Source: Bordetella pertussis 18323 (lineage in GTDB: Bacteria; Pseudomonadota; Gammaproteobacteria; Burkholderiales; Burkholderiaceae_B). Taken from it: a DNA stretch of 64,000 nt. Under the pieces are notes generated by a model. It was not told the origin of the DNA and ran no database searches. It was given only the letters and a program-made list of their open reading frames with translations. The stretch is from positions 2,356,001 to 2,420,000 of the forward strand of contig NC_018518.1 in NCBI RefSeq assembly GCF_000306945.1, given 5' to 3'. Positions within the stretch are counted from its first letter, which is position 1. Each line of letters begins with the position of its first letter. The position numbers were made by a program, and so were the translations under genes. Below are positions 29,058 through 37,917 of this stretch, in pieces.

Positions 29058-29659
29058 TTGGCTTGCGGGTTGGATTGAAGACGGGACGAGGCCAGCGACG
29101 ACAGCACCGCTTCGGTGTGCTCGCCCAGCACGGTTGGCGCCCGCCCGTGGCGGGCCGGCGTGCGCGACATGCGCAACGCGCTGCCCATCGCGCGGATTTC
29201 GCCGAACACCGGGTCCGGCGCCGCGGCCACGAGCGCCCGGTGGCGCACGTGCGGATCGGCCAGCACCTCCGCCACGGTCTGGATCGGTCCGCACGGGATG
29301 CCTTCGGCCAGCAGGCGCTCCAGCCAGTACTGGCGTGTCTGGCCGCGGAAGGCCTCGCGCAATTGCGCCATCAATGCATTCTTGCCCTGGACGCGCAGCT
29401 CGTTGGTCGCATAGCGAGGGTCGCGCGCCAGCGACTCGCGGCCCAGATGGCGGCACAGGCGCTGGAACTGCCGATCGTTGCCCACCATCAGCATGAGCGG
29501 GCCGTCCAGGCACTGGACCGCGTCGCCCGGCACGACGGTCGGATGTTCGTTGCCGTTGCGTTGCGGCGCCTGACCGCACGCCAGGAAGTTGGCGGCCAGG
29601 GTGGACAGCGCCGATACCTGCACGTCCATCAGCGAAAGATCCAGGTGCTGGCCACTCAT
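29054..29659 (-). pseudogene. CaiB/BaiF CoA-transferase with N-terminal half deleted
   Basis: The 201 residues match only the C-terminal half of family III CoA-transferases (GQHLDLSLMDVQVSALSTLAANF, LMLMVGNDRQFQRLC, EGIPCGPIQTVAEVLADPHV). About 190 N-terminal residues, including the CoA-binding part and catalytic Asp, are missing. A ribosome site, AAGGAG, and an ATG remain directly before SGQHLDLS. The gene therefore looks like an internal deletion that kept its original start signals. The product cannot be a working transferase. Confidence 0.8.
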
Positions 29660-29676
29660 CTTCGCTCCTTCTTGCG

Positions 29677-30648
29677 TCACGCGGCCAAGCCGGCCTTGCG
29701 CACGACGTTGCCCCATTTCTCGTATTCGTCGCGCACGAACTGCGCGCATGCCGGCACGTCACTGGCCACGACGCTGTTGCCCTGCGCCTGCAGGGCCTGG
29801 CGCAAGCGCGCATCGCGCATGGCGCCGGCCAGTCCGGCCTGCACGGCGTCGATGGTCGGCCCCGGCGTGCCGCCCGGCGCGAACAGCGCCTGCCACGTCT
29901 CCGACGCAAAGCCGGGCAGCGCCGACTCCGCCAGCGTGGGCAGGTCGGGCATCTGGCTGGAGCGCACCTCGTCCGCGCTGGCCAGGGCAATGGCCTTGCC
30001 CGCCTGGATATGCGCCGCCGACGCGGAAATCGTCGTGAACATGACCTGCACATTGCCGGCCATCAGCTCCACCAGGGCGGGTCCGTCGCCCTTGTACGGC
30101 ACGTGCGTCATTTCCACGCCGGCCATGCTCTTGAACAGCTCGCCGGACAGGTGGAACGGGCCGCCCGTGCCCGAGGACGCATAGTTGAACTTGCCCGGCT
30201 CGGCTTTCAGGAGCGCGATCAGTTCCTCCGGCTTGCGCGCCGGCACCGCCGGGTTGACCAGCAGCACGACGTCGTTCTTGACCAGCAGGCTGACCGGCGC
30301 GAAGTCCTTGAACGGATCGTAGGGAACCTTCTCGAGATGCGGCGCGATCGTGATCGGGCCTATGCCGCCCAGCAGCAGGACATAGCCGTCCGGGGCGGCG
30401 CGCGCCACCGCCAGCGTGCCGATCCGGCCGTTGGCGCCGGCGCGGTTGTCGATGATCACCGGCTGGCCCAGCCGGGCCTGCAGGTGTTCGGCGATGACCC
30501 GGGCAACGTTGTCGGTGGCCCCGCCCGGCGAATACGGCACGATCAGCGTCACGGGACGCTGCGGGTACGGCTTGGCGGCCGCGGCGCGGCCCAGCCAGGT
30601 TGTGCTTGCCAGCGCGGCGAGCGCGCCCAGCGCATCACGTCGGTTCAT
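29677..30648 (-). CDS. Bug-family periplasmic solute receptor
   Basis: A 323-residue Bug receptor starting MNRRDALGALAALASTTWLGRAAAA, with an RR pair that could direct Tat export. Motifs are YPQRPVTLIVPYSPGGATDN, DNRAGANGRIGTLAVARAAPDGY, SSGTGGPFHLSGELFKSM and MTHVPYKGDGPALVELMAG. It is the promoter-proximal gene of the acyl-CoA operon and is divergent from the LysR gene at 30795. A 146-base AT-rich gap between them should carry both promoters. Confidence 0.9.
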   Translation of the reverse strand: MNRRDALGALAALASTTWLGRAAAAKPYPQRPVTLIVPYSPGGATDNVARVIAEHLQARLGQPVIIDNRAGANGRIGTLAVARAAPDGYVLLLGGIGPITIAPHLEKVPYDPFKDFAPVSLLVKNDVVLLVNPAVPARKPEELIALLKAEPGKFNYASSGTGGPFHLSGELFKSMAGVEMTHVPYKGDGPALVELMAGNVQVMFTTISASAAHIQAGKAIALASADEVRSSQMPDLPTLAESALPGFASETWQALFAPGGTPGPTIDAVQAGLAGAMRDARLRQALQAQGNSVVASDVPACAQFVRDEYEKWGNVVRKAGLAA

Positions 30649-30794
30649 TTCCTGTCTCCCGTTGTCCCGCCGATTGCGGGTTCTTGTTGTGACGGGGAGA
30701 AGCGTAGTCAACGCAGTGCCATATCAACAAATATTGAATTTATATCCTTCCCATATGAAAATCGACTACCAACATCGAATCGAAGAACAGGACC

Positions 30795-31610
30795 ATGGAT
30801 CTGAAGCAGATGCGGTATTTCGTGGCGGTGGCCGAAGAACGCAGTTTCAGCCGCGCCGCCGAGCGCCTGCACATTTCGCAGCCGCCGCTGTCGCAACAGA
30901 TCAAGGCGCTGGAAGAGGAACTCAACGCCCCGCTCTTTCACCGCCTGCCGCGCGGCGTCTCGCTCACGGCCGCCGGCATGCTGGGCACCGTGCGCATGGG
31001 CACGGTCAGCTCGGCGCTGGCGCATCTGGTTCCGTACATCCTGACCCAGGTGAAGCGATCCATGCCTGGCAGCAAGGTCGAACTGACGGAAATGAGTTCA
31101 CGCGAACAGACCCTCGCCGTCCTGCGCGATGAACTGGACATCGGACTGGTCCAAACCCCCATCGATACGGCCGATCTGCGGACACGCCAGATCCTGCGCG
31201 AACCGTTCTACGCCGCCGTGCCCAGCCAGCACCCCTTGGCAAGCCGCGAGGCCGTGCCGGTGGCGGAGCTGGCCAGCGAGGAATTCGTGTTCTTTCCGCG
31301 CACGCTGGCCTCGGGGTTGTTCGACAAAATGGTGTCGCTGTGCATGAACGCCGGCTTCAGCCCCAAGATCCACCATACCGCCCGCCACCAGTCGACCATG
31401 CTGCAGATGGTGGCCATGGGGCTGGGCGTCACCATCGTGCCGCGCTCCCTGCAGCGCATCTACAAGGGCAGCGCGGTCTTCCTGCCGCTGACCGGCACGC
31501 CGCACTATCTGGAGCTCAGCCTGATCTGGCGCGAGAGCACCGCGAACGGGCTGGTCGAGCGATTGATCGGCGGCCTGGAGCCGCTACGCGATTTCGACAG
31601 CCTGCCTTAG
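30795..31610 (+). CDS. LysR-type regulator with internal in-frame deletion
   Basis: A 271-residue LysR protein, shorter than the usual 300. The HTH is complete ([40 protein letters not shown]). The text jumps from SLTAAG straight to [16 protein letters not shown], omitting about 28 residues of the linker helix that dimerises LysR proteins. The effector domain continues normally ([35 protein letters not shown]). The frame is kept, but dimerisation is probably impaired. It is the natural regulator of the divergent acyl-CoA operon, where three genes are also damaged. Confidence 0.75.
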   Translation: MDLKQMRYFVAVAEERSFSRAAERLHISQPPLSQQIKALEEELNAPLFHRLPRGVSLTAAGMLGTVRMGTVSSALAHLVPYILTQVKRSMPGSKVELTEMSSREQTLAVLRDELDIGLVQTPIDTADLRTRQILREPFYAAVPSQHPLASREAVPVAELASEEFVFFPRTLASGLFDKMVSLCMNAGFSPKIHHTARHQSTMLQMVAMGLGVTIVPRSLQRIYKGSAVFLPLTGTPHYLELSLIWRESTANGLVERLIGGLEPLRDFDSLP

Positions 31611-31730
31611 GCCCAGGCGACGCGCGCGCCCGCGCGACCGGCGGCGCGCCGGACTCGCGCATGTCGACGGCCGCACGCCGCGCCGCGCTCGTGCGCGGCC
31701 GTGCTTCCTCGTCCGATCGAATACACTAAT

Positions 31731-31765
31731 TTCCGCTGTAACGAATTCATTTTTGTTAAACGGAA
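31731..31765. promoter_or_regulatory. Pair of 15-bp regulator boxes before the SDR gene
   Basis: Two 15-mers begin 20 bp apart: TTCCGCTGTAACGAA (31731-31745, degenerate) and TTTTGTTAAACGGAA (31751-31765). The second matches the palindrome TTCCGTTNAACGGAA, seen at 32707, at 12 of 14 fixed positions. They lie 62-96 bp upstream of the SDR start. The same pairing and spacing occurs before the next gene. Confidence 0.5.
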
Positions 31766-31826
31766 ATATAGGGCACCCCTGTATTTGCAGCGCGGGCCCG
31801 CGGGCTCCATCGGAAAAAGGAAAACC

Positions 31827-32639
31827 ATGCCGTCCAATGTTCTTGAAAACAAGATCGCCATCGTCGTCGGAGCCGGGCAGACGCCCGGCAGCACCATGGG
31901 CAACGGCCGCGCCACCGCGATTGCATTCGCGCGCGCAGGCGCAAGCGTCGTGGCGGTCGACCGCGATATGGCCAGCGCCGGCGAGACGGCCGGACTGATC
32001 CTGGCCGAAGGCGGCCAGGCCATGGCAGTACAAGCCGACATCACCAGCGAAGCCGCCATCGTGGCCATGGTGCGGCAAGTCATGGAAACGCACGGCCGCA
32101 TCGACATTCTTCACAACAATGTCGGCATCGCGGGCGCGGGCGGCGATGCGCCGGTCGAGGATATCTCCGTCGAAGCGTTCGACTTGCTCGCCAATCTCAA
32201 CTTGAAAGGCATGATGCTGACATGCAAGCACGTGCTGCCAGCCATGCGCGCGCAGCGCAGCGGCTGCGTGCTCAACGTCGCATCGACGGCGGCCTACGCG
32301 CTGTATCCCAACGTTGCCTACAAGGCCACGAAGATGGGCGTGCTCGGCCTGACGCAGCACATCGCGATGACCTACGCCGAGCACGGGGTGCGCGCCAACG
32401 CCATCCTGCCAGGGTTGATCGATACGCCGATGGCTATCGAGGCTCGCGTCAGGTTGACCGGCAAGCCGCGCGAACAGATCGTCGCCGAACGCAATGCGAT
32501 GGTGCCGTTGCGCGGGCGCATGGGCACGAGCTGGGACGTCGCCCACGCCGCGGTGTTCCTGGCGTCCGACCAGGCGGGTTTCATTACCGGCGTGCAATTG
32601 CCCGTGGACGGCGGAGCCCTGGCGCGCCTCGGGCCCTAG
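31827..32639 (+). CDS. Short-chain dehydrogenase/reductase
   Basis: A 270-residue SDR. The cofactor loop is VVGAGQTPGSTMGNGRATA, longer than the usual TGxxxGIG. NNVGIAG and the catalytic NVAYKATKMGVLGLTQHIA follow. The C-terminus is ITGVQLPVDGGALARLGP. The ATG at 31827 follows an AT-rich leader with two regulator boxes. It is probably coregulated with the Bug, OB-fold and thiolase genes downstream. The substrate is unknown; the context suggests a CoA-linked hydroxy-acid pathway. Confidence 0.85.
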   Translation: MPSNVLENKIAIVVGAGQTPGSTMGNGRATAIAFARAGASVVAVDRDMASAGETAGLILAEGGQAMAVQADITSEAAIVAMVRQVMETHGRIDILHNNVGIAGAGGDAPVEDISVEAFDLLANLNLKGMMLTCKHVLPAMRAQRSGCVLNVASTAAYALYPNVAYKATKMGVLGLTQHIAMTYAEHGVRANAILPGLIDTPMAIEARVRLTGKPREQIVAERNAMVPLRGRMGTSWDVAHAAVFLASDQAGFITGVQLPVDGGALARLGP

Positions 32640-32686
32640 CCACGGGAAAACCCTAGCTATCCCTGTCTTTTGTCGCGTGCTTAGAA

Positions 32687-32721
32687 TTTTGTTTAACGGA
32701 AGTAATTTCCGTTCAACGGAA
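32687..32721. promoter_or_regulatory. Pair of 15-bp regulator boxes before the Bug gene
   Basis: TTTTGTTTAACGGAA (32687-32701) and TTCCGTTCAACGGAA (32707-32721) start exactly 20 bp apart, on the same face of the helix. The second is a perfect palindrome around one central base. Both lie 62-98 bp before the Bug ATG. Spaced 15-bp palindromes of this type are typical of IclR-family operators, and an IclR gene lies at 37077. Confidence 0.6.
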
Positions 32722-32783
32722 TTTACACCAACTATCGCGCGCCAGCGCCCGGCCCCGGGCCGAGAAAAGACAGGAGACTTTCC

Positions 32784-33800
32784 ATGCCGGACCACCACCC
32801 CGAAGATGTTGCCGCCCCGCGCCGCCGCGCACTGAAAACCCTCGCGGCGGCGTGCTCGCTCACGTTGGCCCCGCTGGCCGCGCTATCGCCGGCGCACGCC
32901 GCGGACGCCTTTCCCGCCAAGCCCATCACCCTGGTCGCTCCCTTCGCCGCGGGCGGATCCACCGACATGCTGGCGCGCGTCGTCGCCAAGGCCCTGGCGG
33001 CCGAACTGGGGCAATCGGTCATCGTCGAGAACAAAGGCGGGGCCGGCGGCACGATAGGCGCGGCCTATGTCGCGCGCGCGGCCGCCGACGGCTACACCCT
33101 GCTGCTCTCGAACGTCACCCTGACCTCGGCCCCGGCCCTGTACAAGAACATGTCCTACGACTTCAGCAAGGACATGTCGGCGATCTCCCTGCTCGGCCAG
33201 GTGCCCTGCGTCCTGGAGATCAACAAGGACCTGCCCGTCAAGGACGGCAAGGCGTTCCTGGACTATCTGCGCGCCAACGACGGCAAGCTGTACTACGGCT
33301 CTTCCGGGGTGGGCGCGGCGCTGTACATGGCGACGGCCTCGTTCCTGAGCGCGGCGGGACTCAGCGCGATCCATGTGCCCTACAAGGGGACCGGGCCCAT
33401 GATGGTGGACCTGATCGCCGGAAACGTGCAGTTCGCCATCGATACGTCGGGCTCGGCATCGGCCCAGGTCCGCGGCGGCAACGTGCGCGGCGTGGCGGTG
33501 ACGTCCCGCGAGCGCGACCCGGCGTGGCCCGGCGTGCCGACGCTGCGCGAACTTGGCGTGCCGTTCGAGATGACCATCTGGTACGGCATCTCCGCGCCAG
33601 CCGGCGTACCCGAGCCCGTCCGCCGGAAACTGCACGCCGCCATCGAGAAGGCCACGCGCACGGACGAAGTGCGCACCGCCTACCAGTCCATGGGCATGCA
33701 GGTCGACACCCGCGGCGGCAAGGAATTCGAGCAGGTCATCGCGGAAGATACCGCGCGCTGGATCACGCTGGTCAAGGATGCCGGCATCAATCCGAGCTGA
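32784..33800 (+). CDS. Bug-family periplasmic solute receptor
   Basis: A 338-residue Bug receptor with a long N-terminus (MPDHHPEDVAAPRRRALKTL) and hydrophobic signal ending AHAADA, possibly Tat-type because of the RRR run. Motifs are FPAKPITLVAPFAAGGSTDM, ENKGGAGGTIGAAYVARAAADGY, SSGVGAALYMATASF and IHVPYKGTGPMMVDLIAG. Two IclR-like boxes precede it. It leads a group with an OB-fold protein and a thiolase, so it probably supplies the acid whose CoA ester they process. Confidence 0.9.
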   Translation: MPDHHPEDVAAPRRRALKTLAAACSLTLAPLAALSPAHAADAFPAKPITLVAPFAAGGSTDMLARVVAKALAAELGQSVIVENKGGAGGTIGAAYVARAAADGYTLLLSNVTLTSAPALYKNMSYDFSKDMSAISLLGQVPCVLEINKDLPVKDGKAFLDYLRANDGKLYYGSSGVGAALYMATASFLSAAGLSAIHVPYKGTGPMMVDLIAGNVQFAIDTSGSASAQVRGGNVRGVAVTSRERDPAWPGVPTLRELGVPFEMTIWYGISAPAGVPEPVRRKLHAAIEKATRTDEVRTAYQSMGMQVDTRGGKEFEQVIAEDTARWITLVKDAGINPS

Positions 33801-33879
33801 GCGCCATCGGCCCGCACGGCGACACCATCCGGACGGCGAGCGCCCCGCCGCCCCAGACACAGCGACAGGAGCAAGGAAA

Positions 33880-34299
33880 ATGCAGGAAACATCACCGGCA
33901 ACCGGCGGCCAGCAGTATGCCGACGACGCCCTCCCCATCGAGGACTTGAAAGAAGCCCCGCTACCGCCGTTCGAGGTCAAGGACGCCGTGGTGTACCTGC
34001 GCGGCAGCCGTAGCCAGTCCTCGGGCAGCATGGCGTTTCCCGAACGGGATGTATGCCTGCAGACCGGCGCGCGCGACATGGAGCCGTTCCTGTTCGGCCC
34101 CGACGCAACACTGTATTCGTACACCACCGTCCACGTTTCGTCCGCGCGGCCCGTGCCCTACACGCTCGGCTATGTGGATTTTCCGAACGGGGTGCGCGTG
34201 CTCGCGCACGTACTGGCCGACCCCGCCCAGCCCCTGCATTGCGGCCAATCCGTCCGGCTGCGCGCCGATGGCGAGCGCTGGTTCGTCACGCCCGCCTGA
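33880..34299 (+). CDS. DUF35 OB-fold protein, thiolase partner
   Basis: A 139-residue protein of the DUF35 type. The C-terminal OB-fold is visible (LYSYTTVHVSSARPVPYTLGYVDFPNGVRVLAHV). The N-terminal rubredoxin-like zinc ribbon is incomplete: of the expected cysteine pairs I see only one Cys (ERDVCLQTG). Such proteins form complexes with SCP-x-type thiolases or retro-aldolases and help bind CoA substrates. It sits 19 bases before a thiolase of that type, which supports this pairing. Confidence 0.78.
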   Translation: MQETSPATGGQQYADDALPIEDLKEAPLPPFEVKDAVVYLRGSRSQSSGSMAFPERDVCLQTGARDMEPFLFGPDATLYSYTTVHVSSARPVPYTLGYVDFPNGVRVLAHVLADPAQPLHCGQSVRLRADGERWFVTPA

Positions 34300-34318
34300 C
34301 CCGGACCAGGAGATATCA

Positions 34319-34707
34319 ATGAGCAAAGTCTACATCGCCGGCGCGGCCATGATCCCCATGGGCAGGCACCGCCAGTCCAGCTACTCGGGCCTCGCCGTCC
34401 CCGCCGTGCTCAACGCGCTGCGCTCGGCCGGCATCGCGCCGCGAGATGTCGAAGCCGTGGTCTGCGGCCATGCCTTCGGCGGCATGCTGACCGGCCAGCG
34501 CATCGTCAAGGAAATGGGAATAGGCGCGGTCCCCGTCTTCAATGTCGATAACGCGTGTTCCGGCGGCGCCTCGGCGCTGCACCTCGCCTACAAGGATATC
34601 CAGGCCGGCATACGCGACATCGTGCTGGTCATCGGCGTGGACAAACTGACCCAGTTCGGCTGCGGGACGCTGCCGCTGGTCGCCGAAGATCCCGAGGTCC
34701 GGCTAGG
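34319..34707 (+). pseudogene. Thiolase (lipid-transfer/SCP-x type), truncated by IS481
   Basis: Only the first 129 or so residues remain of a thiolase-like protein of about 390 (MSKVYIAGAAMIPMGRHRQS, AVVCGHAFGGMLTGQRIVKE, FNVDNACSGGASALHLAYKDI with the expected catalytic Cys, and DIVLVIGVDKLTQF). IS481 copy 3 interrupts it after EDPEVRLG. The remainder does not follow the element; a CoA-transferase missing its own start is there instead. AGGAG lies before the ATG. Confidence 0.88.
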
Positions 34708-35750
34708 TGTGAAGATTCAATAGGTTGTATGCATGGTTCATCCGAACCGGATTTGAGAAACTGGAAATCGCCGATCCCCCAGTTCACTCAAGGAGCCCGG
34801 CCGGATGAACACCCATAAGCATGCCCGATTGACCTTCCTACGTCGACTCGAAATGGTCCAGCAATTGATCGCCCATCAAGTTTGTGTGCCTGAAGCGGCC
34901 CGCGCCTATGGGGTCACCGCGCCGACTGTGCGCAAATGGCTGGGCCGCTTCCTGGCTCAGGGCCAGGCGGGCTTGGCCGATGCGTCCTCGCGCCCGACGG
35001 TCTCGCCCCGAGCGATTGCGCCGGCCAAGGCGCTGGCTATCGTGGAGCTGCGCCGCAAGCGGCTGACCCAAGCGCGCATCGCCCAGGCGCTGGGCGTGTC
35101 AGCCAGCACCGTCAGCCGCGTCCTGGCCCGCGCCGGTCTGTCGCACCTGGCCGACCTGGAGCCGGCCGAGCCGGTGGTGCGCTACGAGCATCAGGCCCCC
35201 GGCGATCTGCTGCACATCGACATCAAGAAGCTGGGACGTATCCAGCGCCCTGGCCACCGGGTCACGGGCAACCGACGCGATACCGTTGAGGGGGCCGGCT
35301 GGGACTTCGTCTTCGTGGCTATCGATGACCACGCCCGCGTGGCCTTCACCGACATCCACCCCGACGAGCGCTTCCCCAGCGCCGTCCAGTTCCTCAAGGA
35401 CGCAGTGGCCTACTACCAGCGCCTGGGCGTGACCATCCAGCGCTTGCTCACCGACAATGGCTCGGCCTTTCGCAGCCGCGCCTTCGCCGCGCTGTGCCAT
35501 GAGCTGGGCATCAAGCACCGCTTTACCCGACCTTACCGCCCACAGACCAATGGCAAGGCCGAACGCTTCATCCAGTCGGCCTTGCGTGAGTGGGCTTACG
35601 CTCACACCTACCAGAACTCCCAACACCGAGCCGATGCCATGAAATCCTGGCTACACCACTACAACTGGCATCGACCCCACCAAGGCATCGGGCGCGCTGT
35701 ACCCATCTCCAGACTCAACCTGGACGAATACAACCTATTGACAGTTCACA
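34708..35750 (+). mobile_element. IS481: IS481 copy 3
   Basis: A 1,043-bp element with flanks GCTAGG (34702-34707) and GCTAGC (35751-35756). The mismatch at the last base, together with unrelated gene fragments on each side, marks a recombination junction between two IS481 insertions. It has one silent difference from copy 1 in the integrase core (GCT for GCC near 35320). Confidence 0.93.
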
Positions 35751-35755
35751 GCTAG
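34805..35755 (+). CDS. IS481 transposase (copy 3)
   Basis: An intact 316-residue transposase identical in protein sequence to copy 1 except at the last residue. The final codon and stop read A|GC TAG into the flank, giving Ser. Confidence 0.92.
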   Translation: MNTHKHARLTFLRRLEMVQQLIAHQVCVPEAARAYGVTAPTVRKWLGRFLAQGQAGLADASSRPTVSPRAIAPAKALAIVELRRKRLTQARIAQALGVSASTVSRVLARAGLSHLADLEPAEPVVRYEHQAPGDLLHIDIKKLGRIQRPGHRVTGNRRDTVEGAGWDFVFVAIDDHARVAFTDIHPDERFPSAVQFLKDAVAYYQRLGVTIQRLLTDNGSAFRSRAFAALCHELGIKHRFTRPYRPQTNGKAERFIQSALREWAYAHTYQNSQHRADAMKSWLHHYNWHRPHQGIGRAVPISRLNLDEYNLLTVHS

Positions 35756-35758
35756 CGC

Positions 35759-36925
35759 GTGCTGGACCTGACGACCTTTCTGTCAGGCCCCTTCTGCACG
35801 CAGATCCTCGCCGACCTCGGCGCCGAGGTCATCAAGGTGGAGGCGCCGGACGGCGACTCCAGCCGGCACATTCCGCCGCACTTCGTGGACGGCGACAGCG
35901 CCTACTACCTCGGGATCAACCGGGACAAGAAGAGCCTGGCCGTCGACATGAAGCAGCCCGAGGGGCTGGCCCTGGTCAAGTCGCTGATCGCCCGCAGCCA
36001 CGTGGTGGTCGAGAACTACCGGCCAGGGGTGGCGGCGCGGATCGGCCTGGATATTGCCGCCCTGATGGCGCAGCACCCGAGCCTGGTCTGGGCGTCGATC
36101 AGCGGTTTCGGCCAGGTCGGCCCGCTGCGCGACCGTCCCGCCTACGACATGATCGTGCAGGCCATGTCGGGCGTCATGAGCCTGACGGGCGAGGCCGGCC
36201 GTCCCGCCGTCCGCCTGGGCATTCCCGCCGGCGACCTGGCGGCCGGCATGTACGCCGCCATCGCCGTCAATGCCGCGCTGGCCGACGCCGCGCGCGGCGG
36301 ACGGGGACGCCACATCGACATTTCCATGCTCGATTGCCAACTGGCCATGCTCTCGTACCAAAGCACCTACGCGCTGGTGGCCGGCGTGACGCCGCAACGC
36401 CAGGCGGCCCGGCACGACTCCATCCCCACCTATCGATCGTTCCTCGCCGGCGACGGCCGCGAACTGGTGGTCACCGCCAACACCGAGCGCATGTGGAAGG
36501 GCCTGTGCGAGGCATTGGGGTTGCGCGAGCTGGCCCAGGATGCCCGGTTCTGCGACGCGGAGATGCGCCTGCAGAACCGCGAGCCATTGTGGGATTTGCT
36601 CGAGGCGGCCTTCCTCGCCCGTCCCGCCGCCGAATGGATCGAACCGCTGGCGGCCAACGGCGTGCCGGTGGCCTTGATCAAGACCGTACCCGAGGCGCTG
36701 AGCGAAGCGCGCGCCAGCGGACGCGGCATGGTCATGCCCCTGCGGCGGCCAGGCGGACCGGAGATCGAAGTGGTCGGCAACCCGATCAAGTTCCTGGGCG
36801 AAGCCGAGCCGCCGGCCCGCTACCCGCCGCGCCTGGGCGAGGACGCGCCGGCGATCCTGGCGCAATGGCTCGGCTGGAGCGAACAGGAGATCCAGGCCAT
36901 GCAGGCCAGGAAAATCGTCATGTAG
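35759..36925 (+). pseudogene. CaiB/BaiF family III CoA-transferase, 5' end lost at IS481
   Basis: The sequence starts RVLDLTTFLSGPFCTQILADLGAEVIKVE in parts, that is, within about ten residues of a normal start. It runs through DKKSLAVDMKQPEGLALVKSL, YDMIVQAMSGVMSLTG with its catalytic Asp in place, and GRHIDISMLDCQLAML to a normal C-terminus. The initiating codons were removed at the IS481 junction. A GTG at 35759 could still start translation and would give a nearly complete enzyme, so residual function is possible. A TAG lies in frame just upstream in the target site. Confidence 0.75.
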
Positions 36926-37076
36926 TTCCCGGCCGACGCCATCCCGTGGCTGTCCGCGCCATGGCGCCCCGCTACAATGTCGGCCATCAGGGCCGGCGCA
37001 GGCCTTTCCTGCGCGGCCAGGACGGCGGCGCGCCGGCCGGCCTGGCAGGCCGGCGGCCGCGCTCGTCGTTACCGAC

Positions 37077-37904
37077 ATGGGAACTATGGCAAAGACAGAC
37101 AATACGTTGGGCACCGTCGCGCGCGTGGTCGCATTGCTGCGCATCCTGGCCGAACGCAGCAACCGGGTCACCCTGAGCGACCTGGCGGCGGAACTGGCGC
37201 TGGCGCCTTCCACCATCCATCGCCTGCTGGCGCTGCTCAAGGACGAAGGATTGGTGGCCAGGGATCCCGTCACGAAGATGTATTACTGCGATGTCGAATT
37301 CGTGCGCATCGCCTCGCTGGTGGTGGATTCGTCGCAGATCAAGGACCTCGCCGCGCCCCTGCTGCAATCCTTGGTGGAACGGTTCAACGAAACCACCCTG
37401 CTGTGCCTGTACCTGGCCCAGCAGCGCCGCTACACCATCGTCAGCGTCCACCACGGAACGGAACTCCTGCGCTACGACGTCAAGGAGAACACGCCGCTGC
37501 AGATGGCATGGGGCGCCACGGCGCGCAGCATTCTTGCCTTTCTGCCCCAGGACGATATCGACCGCATCCTCGCCGAGGCCGGCCCGTCGGTCACCGGAGC
37601 CGGCGTGGCCGATAAAACGGTGCACAAGGACCTGGCCCAGATCCGCAAGCGCGGCTATGCCGTGACCAAGGGGCAACGCATCGCCGGCTCCATCGGCCTG
37701 GGCGCGCCGTTTTTCGGCGTCGACGGCAACGTGCTCGGATCTTTGTGCCTGACCATTCCCCAGGGACGCTTCAACGCCAGGCGGGAAGCCGAATACACCC
37801 AGGCGCTGATCGAGCATGCGGCGCGGCTGAGCCACAGCCTGGGCTACGTGGCGCCGTCGGAGGCAAAACCCCGGAAACCGGCCGCCGCTGCGCGCCGGGC
37901 CTGA
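37077..37904 (+). CDS. IclR-family transcriptional regulator
   Basis: A 275-residue IclR protein. The N-terminal HTH is VARVVALLRILAERSNRVTL and LAAELALAPSTIHRLLALLKDEG. The effector domain contains FNETTLLCLYLAQQRRYTIV, TPLQMAWGATARSILAFLPQ and the conserved AGSIGLGAPFFGVDGNVLGSLCLTIP. It follows the CoA-transferase gene. A second ATG at 37086 is an equally possible start. It is the best local candidate to bind the 15-bp boxes at 31731-31765 and 32687-32721. Confidence 0.88.
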   Translation: MGTMAKTDNTLGTVARVVALLRILAERSNRVTLSDLAAELALAPSTIHRLLALLKDEGLVARDPVTKMYYCDVEFVRIASLVVDSSQIKDLAAPLLQSLVERFNETTLLCLYLAQQRRYTIVSVHHGTELLRYDVKENTPLQMAWGATARSILAFLPQDDIDRILAEAGPSVTGAGVADKTVHKDLAQIRKRGYAVTKGQRIAGSIGLGAPFFGVDGNVLGSLCLTIPQGRFNARREAEYTQALIEHAARLSHSLGYVAPSEAKPRKPAAAARRA

Positions 37905-37917
37905 GCAGGCAGCGGGC

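Noticed and set aside
37033..37060. Terminator formed by GCCGGCCTG-GCA-GGCCGGC before the IclR gene
   Set aside because: The stem is strong but there is no T-run and it precedes rather than follows a gene on that strand; probably GC-rich background.
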